A DNA stretch of 64,000 nt from Proteus penneri (GCF_003144535.1 NZ_PHFJ01000014.1:1-64000); one strand, 5' to 3'; counted from the stretch's first letter, positions 10,309-19,548 are shown. The notes: generated by a model from the sequence alone, not told the origin. Numbers and translations: made by a program.

Positions 10309-10888
10309 AATTCTAGTCCATCCTCTGTGTACATCTGGCGATGTACGTTATAAAGGCTGTTTTGTAACCCTTAAACAACCCGATAAATTGGTGATAAATT
10401 TTACTAAATTTAAATATAGATAATCCACATATATACATCGCCACCTATATTAACTGTAAATATAGATTTAGTGGAATAAAATCGCAATCAGAACTTACTT
10501 AGTTACTCGCTAACATAATGAGTTTAAAGCAAAATGGATATGATTTATAAGATAATTCAAATAATCATTAAAACTCTCTTTTTTTACTCATTTTTCGATT
10601 TGGACAATATTTAATTGTGATGTGATTCTATTTATGATGAATAATAAAGGCTCATAATAAGTATGGATATAAATATGAAAGCTTAAATAATAACATTGAC
10701 AATAAAATAAGATTGCTAATCGTACTTTTCCCAAAAAATCAACAGATTTCATTCTGTTATAAATTTCATAAGCTCGCTTTAGCTCTCATATTTATTATTC
10801 TGTTTATGGCATGATACTGGTATCCGAGTTATTTACTAGAAAGTGATTCGGAATTAATCAATTATTCTGTGTACTTAAGGAGATTGAA
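10309..10888. other. Intergenic region between divergent ydgA and fumC
   Basis: About 580 bases with no supported gene. It holds a small inverted repeat, GTACAT/ATGTAC at 10329-10346, in the ydgA leader, and an AT-rich block before fumC. The fumC ribosome site AAGGAGA is at its right end. I cannot assign operators with confidence. Confidence 0.5.
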
Positions 10889-12286
10889 ATGGCAGCCACT
10901 CGCATTGAAAAAGACTCAATGGGACAAATCGAAGTACCAGCTGACCAGTTATGGGGAGCTCAAACGCAGCGTTCTCTTGAACACTTCCGTATTTCAGTTG
11001 AAAAAATGCCTGTTGCACTTATCCATGCGCTTGCTCTCACGAAGAAAGCAGCCGCGGGTGTTAACATGGATTTAGGTTTATTACCCAAAGAGCGCGCTGA
11101 TGCAATTATCGCAGCTGCAGACGAAGTGCTTGCAGGTAAACACCCAACTGAATTCCCATTAGCAATCTGGCAGACCGGTTCTGGCACTCAATCAAACATG
11201 AATATGAATGAAGTGTTAGCTAACCGTGGTAGTGAGATACTTGGTGGTATCCGTGGCATGGAGCGCAAAATCCATCCGAATGATGATGTTAATAAAAGTC
11301 AAAGTTCAAATGATGTGTTTCCAACTGCCATGCATGTCGCTGCTGTTATTGCATTACGTCAGGATTTATTGCCAGAATTAAAATCACTGCTGAAAGTATT
11401 CAAAGAGAAAGCAGAAGCTTTCCATGACATCGTTAAAATTGGTCGTACTCACCTGCAAGATGCGACACCTCTGACATTAGGCCAAGAGATCTCTGGTTGG
11501 GCTGCTATGCTTGAGCATAGCATTAAACATATCGATGACTCAGTTCCTCATGTTTGTGAATTAGCGCTAGGTGGTACAGCAGTAGGTACGGGATTAAATA
11601 CCCATCCAGAATATGCTGTGCGTGTTGCTAAGCGCATCGCTGAATTATCAGGTCAGCCTTTTGTAACAGCACCTAATAAATTTGAAGCATTAGCAACTTG
11701 TGATGCATTAGTTCATGCTCATGGTGCATTAAAAGGTTTAGCGGCATCATTAATGAAGATTGCTAATGACGTACGTTGGTTAGCTTCTGGCCCTCGTTGT
11801 GGTATTGGTGAAATCTCGATCCCAGAAAACGAACCCGGTAGTTCAATCATGCCAGGCAAAGTTAACCCAACACAATGTGAAGCATTAACAATGTTATGTG
11901 CTCAAGTAATGGGTAATGATGTTGCAATTAATATTGGTGGTGCATCGGGTAACTTTGAACTGAACGTTTATCGTCCAATGATCATTGATAATTTCTTACA
12001 ATCAGTGCGTTTACTGGCTGATGGTATGCGTAGTTTCAATGAGCACTGTGCAATTGGCATTGAGCCAAACCGTGAACGTATCAATAAACTACTGCACGAA
12101 TCATTAATGTTAGTTACTGCGTTAAATACTCATATTGGTTACGATAAAGCCGCTGAAATTGCGAAGAAAGCGCATAAAGAAGGCTTAACGCTAAAAGAAT
12201 CTGCATTGAAACTGAATTACCTGACATCGGAAGAATTCGATAGCTGGGTACGTCCAGAAGATATGGTTGGTAGCATGAAAAAATAA
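10889..12286 (+). CDS. fumC: Class II fumarate hydratase
   Basis: Iron-independent, oxidation-resistant fumarase that interconverts fumarate and L-malate in the TCA cycle; cytosolic homotetramer. The 465-residue product contains the superfamily signature [15 protein letters not shown] with the catalytic Ser loop, the [15 protein letters not shown] substrate-binding segment, and [16 protein letters not shown] with the conserved His. Length and sequence match E. coli FumC closely. The ribosome site AAGGAGA lies 7 bases before the ATG. E. coli has fumA beside it; no fumA is present here. Confidence 0.98.
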   Translation: MAATRIEKDSMGQIEVPADQLWGAQTQRSLEHFRISVEKMPVALIHALALTKKAAAGVNMDLGLLPKERADAIIAAADEVLAGKHPTEFPLAIWQTGSGTQSNMNMNEVLANRGSEILGGIRGMERKIHPNDDVNKSQSSNDVFPTAMHVAAVIALRQDLLPELKSLLKVFKEKAEAFHDIVKIGRTHLQDATPLTLGQEISGWAAMLEHSIKHIDDSVPHVCELALGGTAVGTGLNTHPEYAVRVAKRIAELSGQPFVTAPNKFEALATCDALVHAHGALKGLAASLMKIANDVRWLASGPRCGIGEISIPENEPGSSIMPGKVNPTQCEALTMLCAQVMGNDVAINIGGASGNFELNVYRPMIIDNFLQSVRLLADGMRSFNEHCAIGIEPNRERINKLLHESLMLVTALNTHIGYDKAAEIAKKAHKEGLTLKESALKLNYLTSEEFDSWVRPEDMVGSMKK

Positions 12287-12315
12287 GTGTTAAACACACT
12301 TATTTAACCGATATT

Positions 12316-12343
12316 AAATCCCGCTATCATGGCGGGATTTTTA
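12316..12343 (+). terminator. Rho-independent terminator of fumC
   Basis: Perfect 9-base arms AAATCCCGC and GCGGGATTT followed by a T run, 30 bases after the fumC stop. The hairpin contains an in-frame ATG that lengthens the next reading frame artificially. Confidence 0.9.
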
Positions 12344-12361
12344 GATCTTATAGGAAAAATA

Positions 12362-12715
12362 ATGATTGAAGAAATGAGGTTTACAGCGACAGAAGTGAAT
12401 TGCTATGTCGAAGATGATGTCACCATTATTGGAATAGGGGATGATGTAGTTTCTCCTGATCATTTCATTATCCTTTCAAGATTTGATGAAGAAGATATAG
12501 ATAATTCAATTGGTTTAATGACTCATTTATCTGATATTGAAGCCATTAATACGCTCGTAAAAATTACTCTTGATCGAAAAAATATTACCCTTACATTAAA
12601 AAACAATGTGGTAATAACAATCTATTTAGATATTGAAGACAATCACTTTATTCAGCTTAATGATTATCTTCAGCAAATTCTTCAAGGAAGCTCAATTAAA
12701 CTTATTGAAAAATAA
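12362..12715 (+). CDS. Small acidic protein of unknown function
   Basis: A 117-residue acidic protein when started at the ATG at 12362, which has AGGAAAA just upstream. An earlier in-frame ATG at 12329 lies inside the fumC terminator stem and is unlikely to be used. The sequence alternates short beta-like segments (CYVEDDVTIIGIGDD, ITLTLKNNVVITIYLDI) with acidic loops, suggesting a small cytosolic beta-rich fold. There is no signal peptide or membrane segment. I recognise no family. It sits between fumC and tus, convergent with tus and ending 8 bases from the tus stop. No toxin-like partner is adjacent, so an immunity role would be speculation. Confidence 0.65.
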   Translation: MIEEMRFTATEVNCYVEDDVTIIGIGDDVVSPDHFIILSRFDEEDIDNSIGLMTHLSDIEAINTLVKITLDRKNITLTLKNNVVITIYLDIEDNHFIQLNDYLQQILQGSSIKLIEK

Positions 12716-12723
12716 GACATCCT

Positions 12724-13659
12724 CTACTTTTCAAGATACAAATGCATTCTTGGAATAATTAATTGTAGCTTTTTAGCTTTAGGGCGATGGCGAATTTGAA
12801 TGTTATCGGCATCATAATCAGGTAGTTCGCCAATAATCGGTTTAAAATCGTTCTCTTTATCAATATAGAAAGCTAATAAAGGCAAGGGGCATGCATATTG
12901 CACTTGTTTTTGAAGTTCTGAATACCAAACGCGCGCAATAGGTTGTACTTTTACGGGGCGCTTTATCTTTAATTTTGCATTTTCAGGTAATTGGGAAAGG
13001 GTGATGATCTCTTTGTCCAGACGTTCAGCCCATTGTTCACTGGTATAAGGTGGAACGGCACGATTAGCCTCACGGCTTTTTTCTAATTGAGCTAATACCT
13101 CATTACGCGTTAAATTTTTAATAATATTCTTATTCGCCCAACCAAAACGAACAGTATCTGGATCAGATAGCAGGGTGAGGGTACGATAAGCATTGAGCGT
13201 AATTAAGCCTTTTAATTGATTATGGACGAAATCAAAGCGTTCTTCTTTCGATATACCTGATTCTTTAGTAACAATATCAGAAAGCTGTTTTTTTAATAAA
13301 TTAATTTGCTCAACTTGTTTTTTTACAGATTTAAATGTTTGGTTATTGGTACTAAAGCAAAGCACACCAGGTAAACGAATAGCGCGTTTACTACTGATAT
13401 GTGGGGCATTATCATAAATAAACAGGTTGGCAATAAGTTTTAAGGTAAGATTCAATGCGTCTTCGTTATAGCTTGGTGACACTGTAACATAAGCAACTTC
13501 ATCATGTTCTTCTTCTTTACTCACATCGGGTAATTCAAATACAGCAGAAGGTAATAAAGTCAGCTTTCTAAGCGAAGTCGACAAAGCCTCAATCTCTGTT
13601 TCTAACAATTTAAAGCAACGGTTAAATTGCTCGATTAAATCATATTTGTTCACTTTCAT
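12724..13659 (-). CDS. tus: DNA replication terminus site-binding protein Tus
   Basis: Binds Ter sites and blocks the replicative helicase from one side only. The 311-residue length is close to the E. coli protein (309). Recognisable family stretches are YDLIEQFNRCFKLLE at the N terminus, the FGWANKNIIKN region near residue 173, KLKIKRPVKVQPIARVWYS with the DNA-contacting basic residues, and the basic C-terminal IRHRPKAKKLQLIIPRM. A Ter site lies only 8 bases upstream of the start, as in E. coli, where Tus binding there represses its own gene. The start codon is preceded by AGGATATG; the shared Ter/ribosome-site layout supports this start. Confidence 0.97.
   Translation of the reverse strand: MKVNKYDLIEQFNRCFKLLETEIEALSTSLRKLTLLPSAVFELPDVSKEEEHDEVAYVTVSPSYNEDALNLTLKLIANLFIYDNAPHISSKRAIRLPGVLCFSTNNQTFKSVKKQVEQINLLKKQLSDIVTKESGISKEERFDFVHNQLKGLITLNAYRTLTLLSDPDTVRFGWANKNIIKNLTRNEVLAQLEKSREANRAVPPYTSEQWAERLDKEIITLSQLPENAKLKIKRPVKVQPIARVWYSELQKQVQYACPLPLLAFYIDKENDFKPIIGELPDYDADNIQIRHRPKAKKLQLIIPRMHLYLEK
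13476..13488. promoter_or_regulatory. matS-like site (12/13) inside tus
   Basis: GTGACACTGTAAC differs at one base from the MatP consensus GTGACRNYGTCAC. It is inside coding sequence. Occupancy is uncertain because of the mismatch. Confidence 0.4.
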
Positions 13660-13666
13660 ATCCTTA

Positions 13667-13682
13667 TTTAGTTACAACATAC
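13667..13682 (-). promoter_or_regulatory. ter: Ter replication-arrest site upstream of tus
   Basis: The minus strand reads GTATGTTGTAACTAAA, identical to the E. coli TerB core. It includes the G:C pair whose C flips into Tus to lock the complex, here C at 13682 on the plus strand. By the E. coli rule the blocking face is on the right side, toward dif. A fork coming from dif and moving left would stop, and one moving right toward dif would pass. Its position, 8 bases before the tus ATG, also implies autorepression of tus. Confidence 0.93.
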
Positions 13683-13756
13683 AATTGGCCTTTGTTTAAA
13701 ACAATACATCAGCTTCAGTGGAAAGTACATTGCTTAACAAAGAGAAATGCCAAAAA

Positions 13757-13790
13757 CACGGTATACTGTTTATTTATACAGTATACCGTG
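13757..13790. promoter_or_regulatory. LexA (SOS) box inside an extended 13-base-arm palindrome
   Basis: The 20-base core at 13764-13783, TACTGTTTATTTATACAGTA, fits the LexA consensus (CTGT-N8-ACAG with TA flanks). The symmetry extends outward to perfect 13-base arms, CACGGTATACTGT and ACAGTATACCGTG. To the left, toward tus, TTGGCA plus an AATGTA-like -10 could be the tus promoter. To the right are a 28-codon frame at 13807 and ynfM in the opposite direction. Which transcript it controls is not evident. Confidence 0.65.
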
Positions 13791-13806
13791 AAAAGGGCAT
13801 ATTAGG

Positions 13807-13893
13807 ATGATGTTTTTCCTAAAAAGAGATTATTTGATGGTTTTTAAATCAAAAACGGTCTGTTTTTCACTCTGTCGTGCTAATGGATCATGA
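13807..13893 (+). CDS. Possible 28-codon small ORF next to the LexA box
   Basis: ATGATG starts a short frame encoding a peptide beginning MMFFLKRDYLMVFKSK, 17 bases after the palindrome. The purine-rich AGG is very close to the first ATG but acceptable for the second. The peptide is basic with a few hydrophobic residues and is not clearly a membrane toxin of the TisB type. It is listed because an SOS box with no obvious target lies directly upstream; the coding status is weak. Confidence 0.2.
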   Translation: MMFFLKRDYLMVFKSKTVCFSLCRANGS

Positions 13894-14100
13894 GTAACAT
13901 CACAATCTGGTTTTGTTGGGGAGAGTGTTCTGTAAATGCACTCGTAAGAGAGGTAAAAAAGAGAAAAGATAGAGTAACGGACAGTTTTATAATAGATATA
14001 ATCGTTGTTCCTTCTTAAAGAAGAAGTTTATACCTTAAGAAGGAGTGCAAAATCGACAACAACCGTATTAATTTGCCTTTACACTTTATTATCAATAAAT

Positions 14101-15384
14101 TTATTGGGCAACTTTGTTTAAGTGTAATGCTATTAATAAGGCAGTTAACATTAAAATGGCGATAAATAATCCTACACCAAGCCAACCGAAACTCACCCAG
14201 AATAATCCACCTACGGTACCTGCAAGACTAGAGCCTGCGTAGTAAGTAAAAAGATAAAGGGAAGAGGCTTGGGCTCGTCCTCGTTTTGCACGACGACCAA
14301 CCCAACTACTTGCGACAGCATGTGCCGCAAAGAAACCTGTTGTTAAGATAAGCATCCCAATAAAAATAACGGGCAGTGATTCAATTAAGGTAATCAATAT
14401 GCCAATTAACATCATTGAAATGCCTGCAATAAAGACCTTGCCTAAACCGTATTTAGTGGTTAATAAACCCGCCTTAGATGCGCTATAAGTACCACTTAAA
14501 TAGACGATAGAAATCAGCCCTACTGTGGTTTGACTTAATGAATAAGGTGCATCTAATAAACGATAGCCAATATAGTTAAATAAAGTAACAAAACCGCCCA
14601 TTAATAAACCACCTTCAATAAATAACAAAGGCAGCCCTTTATCTCTAAAATGCAATTTAGTGGTAATAAGAAGATTACGAGGCTTTAATGCTGTCGGTCT
14701 AAAGTGCTGTGAAGCAGGTAATATCTTCCAGAAAGTAATCGCAGCAAAAAGGGCAAAAATACCGAGAATAACGACAGATAGACGCCAAGAATAATAATCA
14801 CTTAATACCCCAGTAATGACACGACCACTCATCCCACCAATAGAGTTGCCACTAATATATAACCCCATTGATAGAGCTAAGTAGGCCGGATGGATCTCTT
14901 CGCTTAAATAAGTCATTGCCACCGCAGCAACACCACTTAATGACAGTCCAACTAAAGCTCGCGTAATTAAAATACCTGTCCAGCTATTCATGGTTGCACT
15001 TAATAATGTAAAAAATGCGGCACAAAACAGTGCGATAACCATAACATTTTTACGCCCAAAAGCGTCTGAAAGTGGTCCGGTGATTAATAAACCACATGCC
15101 ATTAAAGCGGTTGAAAGTGAGAGCGCCAGACTACTGGTTGCTGGACTAATAGAAAATTCGTTAGATAGCACTGGCAATATGGGTTGCACAAAATAGAGTA
15201 AAGCGAATGTCGCTAAACCGACCATAAAAAATGACACTGTCACTTTTATGTACAGTGCATCATCACGCTGAATATAGTGTTTAGGATTAGATTGGCGATG
15301 AGCAGGCTTTTCTATACTTGATGTATTGTCTGAAATATCAGTGCCTAAGCTCATACTTTTACTGTCTATTTCGTGAGTGTCCAT
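14101..15384 (-). CDS. ynfM: MFS transporter YnfM
   Basis: Major facilitator superfamily exporter with 12 predicted membrane segments after a polar N-terminal tail of about 45 residues. At 427 residues it is close in length to E. coli YnfM (417). Close matches to that protein occur at ATFALLYFVQPILPVLS, SLSGVAAVAMTYLSEEIHP and GLYISGNSIGGMSGR. E. coli YnfM has been described as an arabinose-efflux-type permease; its natural substrate is not established. It is divergent from the LysR gene ynfL, exactly as in E. coli, so regulation by that neighbour is likely. Confidence 0.92.
   Translation of the reverse strand: MDTHEIDSKSMSLGTDISDNTSSIEKPAHRQSNPKHYIQRDDALYIKVTVSFFMVGLATFALLYFVQPILPVLSNEFSISPATSSLALSLSTALMACGLLITGPLSDAFGRKNVMVIALFCAAFFTLLSATMNSWTGILITRALVGLSLSGVAAVAMTYLSEEIHPAYLALSMGLYISGNSIGGMSGRVITGVLSDYYSWRLSVVILGIFALFAAITFWKILPASQHFRPTALKPRNLLITTKLHFRDKGLPLLFIEGGLLMGGFVTLFNYIGYRLLDAPYSLSQTTVGLISIVYLSGTYSASKAGLLTTKYGLGKVFIAGISMMLIGILITLIESLPVIFIGMLILTTGFFAAHAVASSWVGRRAKRGRAQASSLYLFTYYAGSSLAGTVGGLFWVSFGWLGVGLFIAILMLTALLIALHLNKVAQ
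15231..15243. promoter_or_regulatory. matS-like site (12/13) within ynfM
   Basis: ATGACACTGTCAC differs only in the first base from the MatP target GTGACRNYGTCAC, and the palindromic core is intact. It lies 11 kb from dif. Confidence 0.5.
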
Positions 15385-15509
15385 ATTGATTAAACTTCCA
15401 TTACTTAAATTTGATTTATGTCAATGTTAAAAATATTTGATTTTTTTGTCTAATATATTAATCATTAGAAATAAGACTTTTAAAGTATCAATAACAATAT
15501 GAGAAAAAT

Positions 15510-16424
15510 ATGAATATTGAACTTAGGCATTTACGTTATTTTATTGCTGTTGCAGAAGAACTTCACTTTGGCAAAGCAGCCGAAAGATTAAATATTTCGC
15601 AACCACCGCTGAGCCAACAAATACAAGCACTTGAAAGTGAAATCGGCGCTAGACTCTTAGAACGAACTAACCGTTCTGTTTCGTTAACACCCGCAGGACA
15701 AATGTTTTTAAAAGAGTCATATCAAATAATGGCGCAGGTTAACGCAGCCACAACGCGCGCCGCTAGAATGGAAAAGGGTGAGTTAGGTGAGATTTCAATT
15801 GGTTTTACTTCAACAACGCCTTTTATGCATTTAGTCACCTTAAGTTTGCGGCAGTTTAGAGAAAATTACCCAGAGGTCGGTATTCATATGCATCAAATGA
15901 ATACAAAACAACAGATATCACCGTTACTGACTGGGCGTATTGATCTTGGGATCATGCGAAACACGACATTACCCGAAAATTTGCACCACCAGCTGTTATT
16001 TCGTGAGCCTTTTATTTTGGCGGTTTATGAAGGGCATCCTCTGCTTGCTTACAAAGAAACGGGAGTCAATATTCACGATATTGGACAATATCCTTTTGTT
16101 TTCTTTGAAAGAGATGTCGGTACAGCACTTTATGATGAGATCATTCAACTACTTAGTCTGTCAGGAATTACGCCAACTATTGCACAAGAAGCGGGTGAAG
16201 CCATGACGATTTTAGGATTAGTTGCCGCTGGGCTTGGTATTTCCATTGTGACAAAATCATTTACGCGAATGAAAGTTGATGGGGTGCATTATCTACATTT
16301 TGCCAATTCTCAAGCGTTCTCTGAAGTTTGGTTAGTTTCACATAATAAACGTGCTATACCCGCAGCGGCGAATCGATTAACGCAATTACTGCTAAAAAAT
16401 ATCCTAGATCACCAAAAATCTTGA
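15510..16424 (+). CDS. ynfL: LysR-family transcriptional regulator YnfL
   Basis: The 304-residue regulator has a typical LysR winged helix-turn-helix at residues 1-60 (LRHLRYFIAVAEELHFGKAAERLNISQPPLSQQI, written in part) and a substrate-binding-like effector domain from about residue 90. It is divergently transcribed from ynfM with a 125-base spacer, the classical arrangement for a LysR protein controlling its neighbour and itself. The same pair exists in E. coli. The co-inducer is unknown. Confidence 0.92.
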   Translation: MNIELRHLRYFIAVAEELHFGKAAERLNISQPPLSQQIQALESEIGARLLERTNRSVSLTPAGQMFLKESYQIMAQVNAATTRAARMEKGELGEISIGFTSTTPFMHLVTLSLRQFRENYPEVGIHMHQMNTKQQISPLLTGRIDLGIMRNTTLPENLHHQLLFREPFILAVYEGHPLLAYKETGVNIHDIGQYPFVFFERDVGTALYDEIIQLLSLSGITPTIAQEAGEAMTILGLVAAGLGISIVTKSFTRMKVDGVHYLHFANSQAFSEVWLVSHNKRAIPAAANRLTQLLLKNILDHQKS

Positions 16425-16552
16425 TTTATCTGTGTTTTTGATCACGATTTTTATGTAAGTATTGTACAATTATCACAAATTGACGACATAATCGGTAATG
16501 AATTATTTGGAGCCTCGAATTAATTATGGCTCTTTAATTAAGGAAGCATTCA

Positions 16553-17764
16553 ATGGGGAACCAACCTAGCCACATCGATCACGTAAAACAATTTAATCTT
16601 GGCACAGTCTTTCGTTTGATTGATGAACATGGTCCCATTTCGCGTATTTCATTGTCGAAAAAGGCAGAGCTTGCACCAGCAAGTATTACTAAGATCACGC
16701 GAGAATTAGTTGAAGCGCATCTTATTCATGAAACGGAGTTTCCAGATGTAGGATTTCGTGGCAGACCTGCAGTTGGATTAAAATTAGAAAGTCAGGGCTG
16801 GCAATTTCTCTGTATCCGCGTCAATAAAGGTAACTTGCTTTTTAGTTTAAGAGAATTAGACAGCAAACTGGTTACTGAAGATACGTTTGATTTTCCCAAA
16901 GAATATAGCGATGATTTTCTTAATCACTTTTTAGTTGCAATTGATAAATTCTTTGAACGTTATCAATCTCATGTTGAAAGACTGACGGCCATTAGCATTA
17001 CAATGAATGCCATTGTAGATCCCATTAGTGGTGTTATTTATAGCTCGCCTTATTATGATATTAAAGACATACCACTTGCTGATAAAATCCATGAAAAAAC
17101 AGGTGTCTCTGTATTTTTACAGCATAGCGTAACCGCATGGACAATGGCTGAATATTTATATGGTGCGGCAAAAAACAATTTAGACGTTCTACAAATTGTT
17201 ATCGATGATATTGTTGGTGCTGGCGTGATAAACAATGGAAAAACATTACATTCTCACAGTCACAGTGCGGTTGAAATTGGACACACTAAAGTCATCGACT
17301 CTGAAAATAGTTGCTATTGTGGGGCGAAGGGATGTTTAGAAACCGAAATTGCTATACCTCAATTAATTAAGAAAGCTCAATTATTAGCACAAGAAGATCC
17401 CACTTCGTTGCTAAACAAATATCCTATTACTGTTGAGACATTGTGTGATGCAATATTAGTTGGCGATAAATCAGCGCTAGAAATTGTTAATTTAGTCGCT
17501 CAGCGATTAGGTTTTATTTTGGCTGTGATGATTAATATCTTTAATCCACAAAAAATATTAATAGGTTCACCGCTTTGTCGCGCTAAATCTATTCTTTTTC
17601 CTTTGATCTTGAACCAAATTCAACAGCATGTCATGCCACGTTATGCTCAGTCTTTAACTATTGAAGAAACAGAGTTAAGAAACAAAGGTACTTTACCCGC
17701 GGCCTCTTTAGTTAAAGAGGCCCTATACAATGGTTCTTTGTTAATTGAATTGATGCAAGGCTAA
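16553..17764 (+). CDS. mlc: ROK-family transcriptional repressor Mlc (DgsA)
   Basis: Global repressor of glucose-PTS genes (ptsG, ptsHI, manXYZ, malT in E. coli), inactivated when it is sequestered by dephosphorylated PtsG. The 403-residue protein has an N-terminal helix-turn-helix (about residues 15-65, SRISLSKKAELAPASITKI). A ROK domain follows with the zinc site CYCGAKGCLE near residue 258. The N terminus NQPSHIDHVKQFN matches E. coli Mlc. AAGGAAG precedes the ATG at a normal distance. The order ynfM-ynfL-mlc-ynfK is conserved from E. coli. Confidence 0.96.
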   Translation: MGNQPSHIDHVKQFNLGTVFRLIDEHGPISRISLSKKAELAPASITKITRELVEAHLIHETEFPDVGFRGRPAVGLKLESQGWQFLCIRVNKGNLLFSLRELDSKLVTEDTFDFPKEYSDDFLNHFLVAIDKFFERYQSHVERLTAISITMNAIVDPISGVIYSSPYYDIKDIPLADKIHEKTGVSVFLQHSVTAWTMAEYLYGAAKNNLDVLQIVIDDIVGAGVINNGKTLHSHSHSAVEIGHTKVIDSENSCYCGAKGCLETEIAIPQLIKKAQLLAQEDPTSLLNKYPITVETLCDAILVGDKSALEIVNLVAQRLGFILAVMINIFNPQKILIGSPLCRAKSILFPLILNQIQQHVMPRYAQSLTIEETELRNKGTLPAASLVKEALYNGSLLIELMQG

Positions 17765-17960
17765 ATGAAGTGTAAAAAATCGTAACAGAAGTGTTTTGCA
17801 AGCGTAAATACCCCAATTGATCATTAACGAATTCTCTATTTTCGACCAATTAACTAAAAAATTGAGCTATCTCAAGCCACCAGAAACAGTGTTACCCTAA
17901 ACTCTAATCTCTGTCATTTTTTATGAACCTGATTTATCTGTCATAACGGAAGTAAATTAT

Positions 17961-18632
17961 ATGTTAACACGCTTTTTTGTTACGGGGACAGATACCAACG
18001 TGGGTAAAACTGTTGTAACCCGAGCACTTCTTCAGTCAATAAATCGTGGCGGGTCAACGGCAGTGGGTTATAAGCCTATTGCAACAGAATTGCATGAAAC
18101 GGCTGAAGGTGAACGTAATCGTGATGCTATGATTATTCATAATTCATCGCCAGTTGAAGTTCGCTACGACGAAATTAATCCTATTTTGCTGGATAATTGT
18201 TATATTAGTGAAAATGAAATTGATTTTAATAAAATTTCAAATGAACTCGACAATTTAAGTAAAAAAGCAGAGTGTGTTGTTATCGAGGGTAATGGTGGTT
18301 GGCGTTATTTACTTGATGATAATACCTTTTATTCTGATTGGGTGGTGAAAGAACAAATCCCAGTCGTTTTGGTTGTTGGTATTCAACCAGGCTGTGTCAA
18401 TCACTCAATATTAACTGCGCAATCTATTATCAATGATGGTGTAAAATTAGTAGGTTGGGTTGCGAACAGAATAAATCCAGGATTACCTTATTACGCGAAA
18501 ATTGTGGAAAGGCTGTCTCAGCATATTCCTGCACCGTTGATTGGTGAAATCCCGTATTTGTTACGTCCTGAAGAACGTGATCTCTCTTGTTACCTCGATT
18601 TAAGTCAGTTAGAAATCGCGGTACCTGCTTAA
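17961..18632 (+). CDS. bioD2: Dethiobiotin synthetase-like ATPase BioD2 (YnfK)
   Basis: ATP-dependent carboxylase fold that closes the ureido ring of dethiobiotin in biotin synthesis. The 223-residue protein begins with the P-loop FFVTGTDTNVGKTVVTRAL (residues 6-24), has the KPIATE substrate segment near residue 37, and EGNGGW near residue 113 where the classical enzyme has EGAGG. This paralog (YnfK in E. coli) lies apart from the bio operon and next to mlc, as here. Whether it contributes to biotin synthesis when bioD1 is present is not certain. Confidence 0.92.
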   Translation: MLTRFFVTGTDTNVGKTVVTRALLQSINRGGSTAVGYKPIATELHETAEGERNRDAMIIHNSSPVEVRYDEINPILLDNCYISENEIDFNKISNELDNLSKKAECVVIEGNGGWRYLLDDNTFYSDWVVKEQIPVVLVVGIQPGCVNHSILTAQSIINDGVKLVGWVANRINPGLPYYAKIVERLSQHIPAPLIGEIPYLLRPEERDLSCYLDLSQLEIAVPA

Positions 18633-18847
18633 GAGAGAATATAAATAAGTAATCAAGTGGATTGCTATCAGTTTTTAAACGATACCAAACTTGTTACTTT
18701 TAAGCGCCTGATGAGTAAATTCATTGGGTGTTTTTGTTTTTTCTGATTTAGTCTCAAATATAGCTAATGATAAAAATGACACATAAAGTTAAGGCTAAAT
18801 AATATAGAATGAATTAGATAACATGTTGATAAATAGTGACAAAGAGA

Positions 18848-18878
18848 AAGGGCGCTAATATTGCGCCCTTTTTTAATC
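18848..18878. terminator. Terminator between bioD2 and ynfD
   Basis: AAGGGCGC and GCGCCCTT arms around a short AT loop, with a T6 run on the plus side and an A-rich flank on the minus side. It probably serves both convergent genes, though it is 216 bases past the bioD2 stop. Confidence 0.8.
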
Positions 18879-18900
18879 ACAAGATTTTATTAACTATAGA

Positions 18901-19137
18901 TTAATGACGGGTATAGATGATTTTCTTGCTATCATTTTCACAAGTTCCGACAACTTTACCTTCTGTTTGTGCTATTTGGTCGTTTTCAACGACAGTTAAA
19001 GTAAAGTTAGCGGCTGGCACACTATTATTAATGATTTTTTGTTGAATAGACTCAACGACTTCATCACAACCTGCATTCGCAGCTAAAGGTACAAACGCAA
19101 CCAGTGCGGTCATTACAGCAAATACATATTTTTTCAT
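18901..19137 (-). CDS. ynfD: Exported DUF1161 protein, YnfD-like
   Basis: A 78-residue protein with a clear signal peptide (MKKYVFAVMTALVAFVPLAANA, cleavage near residue 22). The mature part contains two Cys residues, GCDEVV and VVGTCEND, that could form a disulfide. The segment IQQKIINNSVPAANFTLTVV and the end KKIIYTR fit the DUF1161 family, represented in E. coli by YnfD in the same chromosomal neighbourhood. It is presumably periplasmic; function unknown. GGAGAG lies before the ATG. Confidence 0.78.
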   Translation of the reverse strand: MKKYVFAVMTALVAFVPLAANAGCDEVVESIQQKIINNSVPAANFTLTVVENDQIAQTEGKVVGTCENDSKKIIYTRH

Positions 19138-19191
19138 ATTATTCTCTCCTTGTTTTAGCGGGCAAAAACATCACTGTTTTACACTATTTAC

Positions 19192-19548
19192 TTACGGGTT
19201 AACAGGGCGACCAGTATTACTGTCTAAACAACGACGCGTTTCTGATTCCCAATATGCATAGATATTTGTGCTTTTCAGACAAGCATCTCGCTCATCAATG
19301 GCTTTATCTACTTTATTAAATTCGATTTTTTCCCGCTGATTGATTTGGGTACGAAGTTCACGCTTTTGATCCCAATCTTCTTTCATTTGTCGAGCTTGTT
19401 CTTTATCTAAAACATTGTCATAGCCATCGCCATTAATGGTTACATTAGTCGAAGCGGCAACAGAAGAAAAAGAAGACACTGATAAACCAAGAAATAAAGA
19501 GAACATCATGGTTCTGATGGCTTGTTTCTTAGTTAGTGTGTTTATCAT
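19192..19548 (-). CDS. ynfB: Exported DUF1283 protein YnfB
   Basis: A 118-residue protein with a signal peptide ending near residue 32 (SSVAA), followed by a charged, helical mature domain ([21 protein letters not shown]) and a C-terminal [17 protein letters not shown] that matches E. coli YnfB (UPF0482/DUF1283). Two Cys residues may pair in the periplasm. The function is unknown. It lies upstream of ynfD on the same strand, with a 54-base gap; co-transcription is possible. Confidence 0.88.
   Translation of the reverse strand: MINTLTKKQAIRTMMFSLFLGLSVSSFSSVAASTNVTINGDGYDNVLDKEQARQMKEDWDQKRELRTQINQREKIEFNKVDKAIDERDACLKSTNIYAYWESETRRCLDSNTGRPVNP

Noticed and set aside
12329-12361. Upstream ATG of the small gene after fumC
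   Set aside because: It lies inside the 3' arm and T tract of the fumC terminator; the ATG at 12362 has its own ribosome site.
13807-13893. Naming the small ORF a TisB-like toxin
   Set aside because: The peptide lacks a continuous hydrophobic helix and no antisense RNA can be seen; kept only as a low-confidence ORF.
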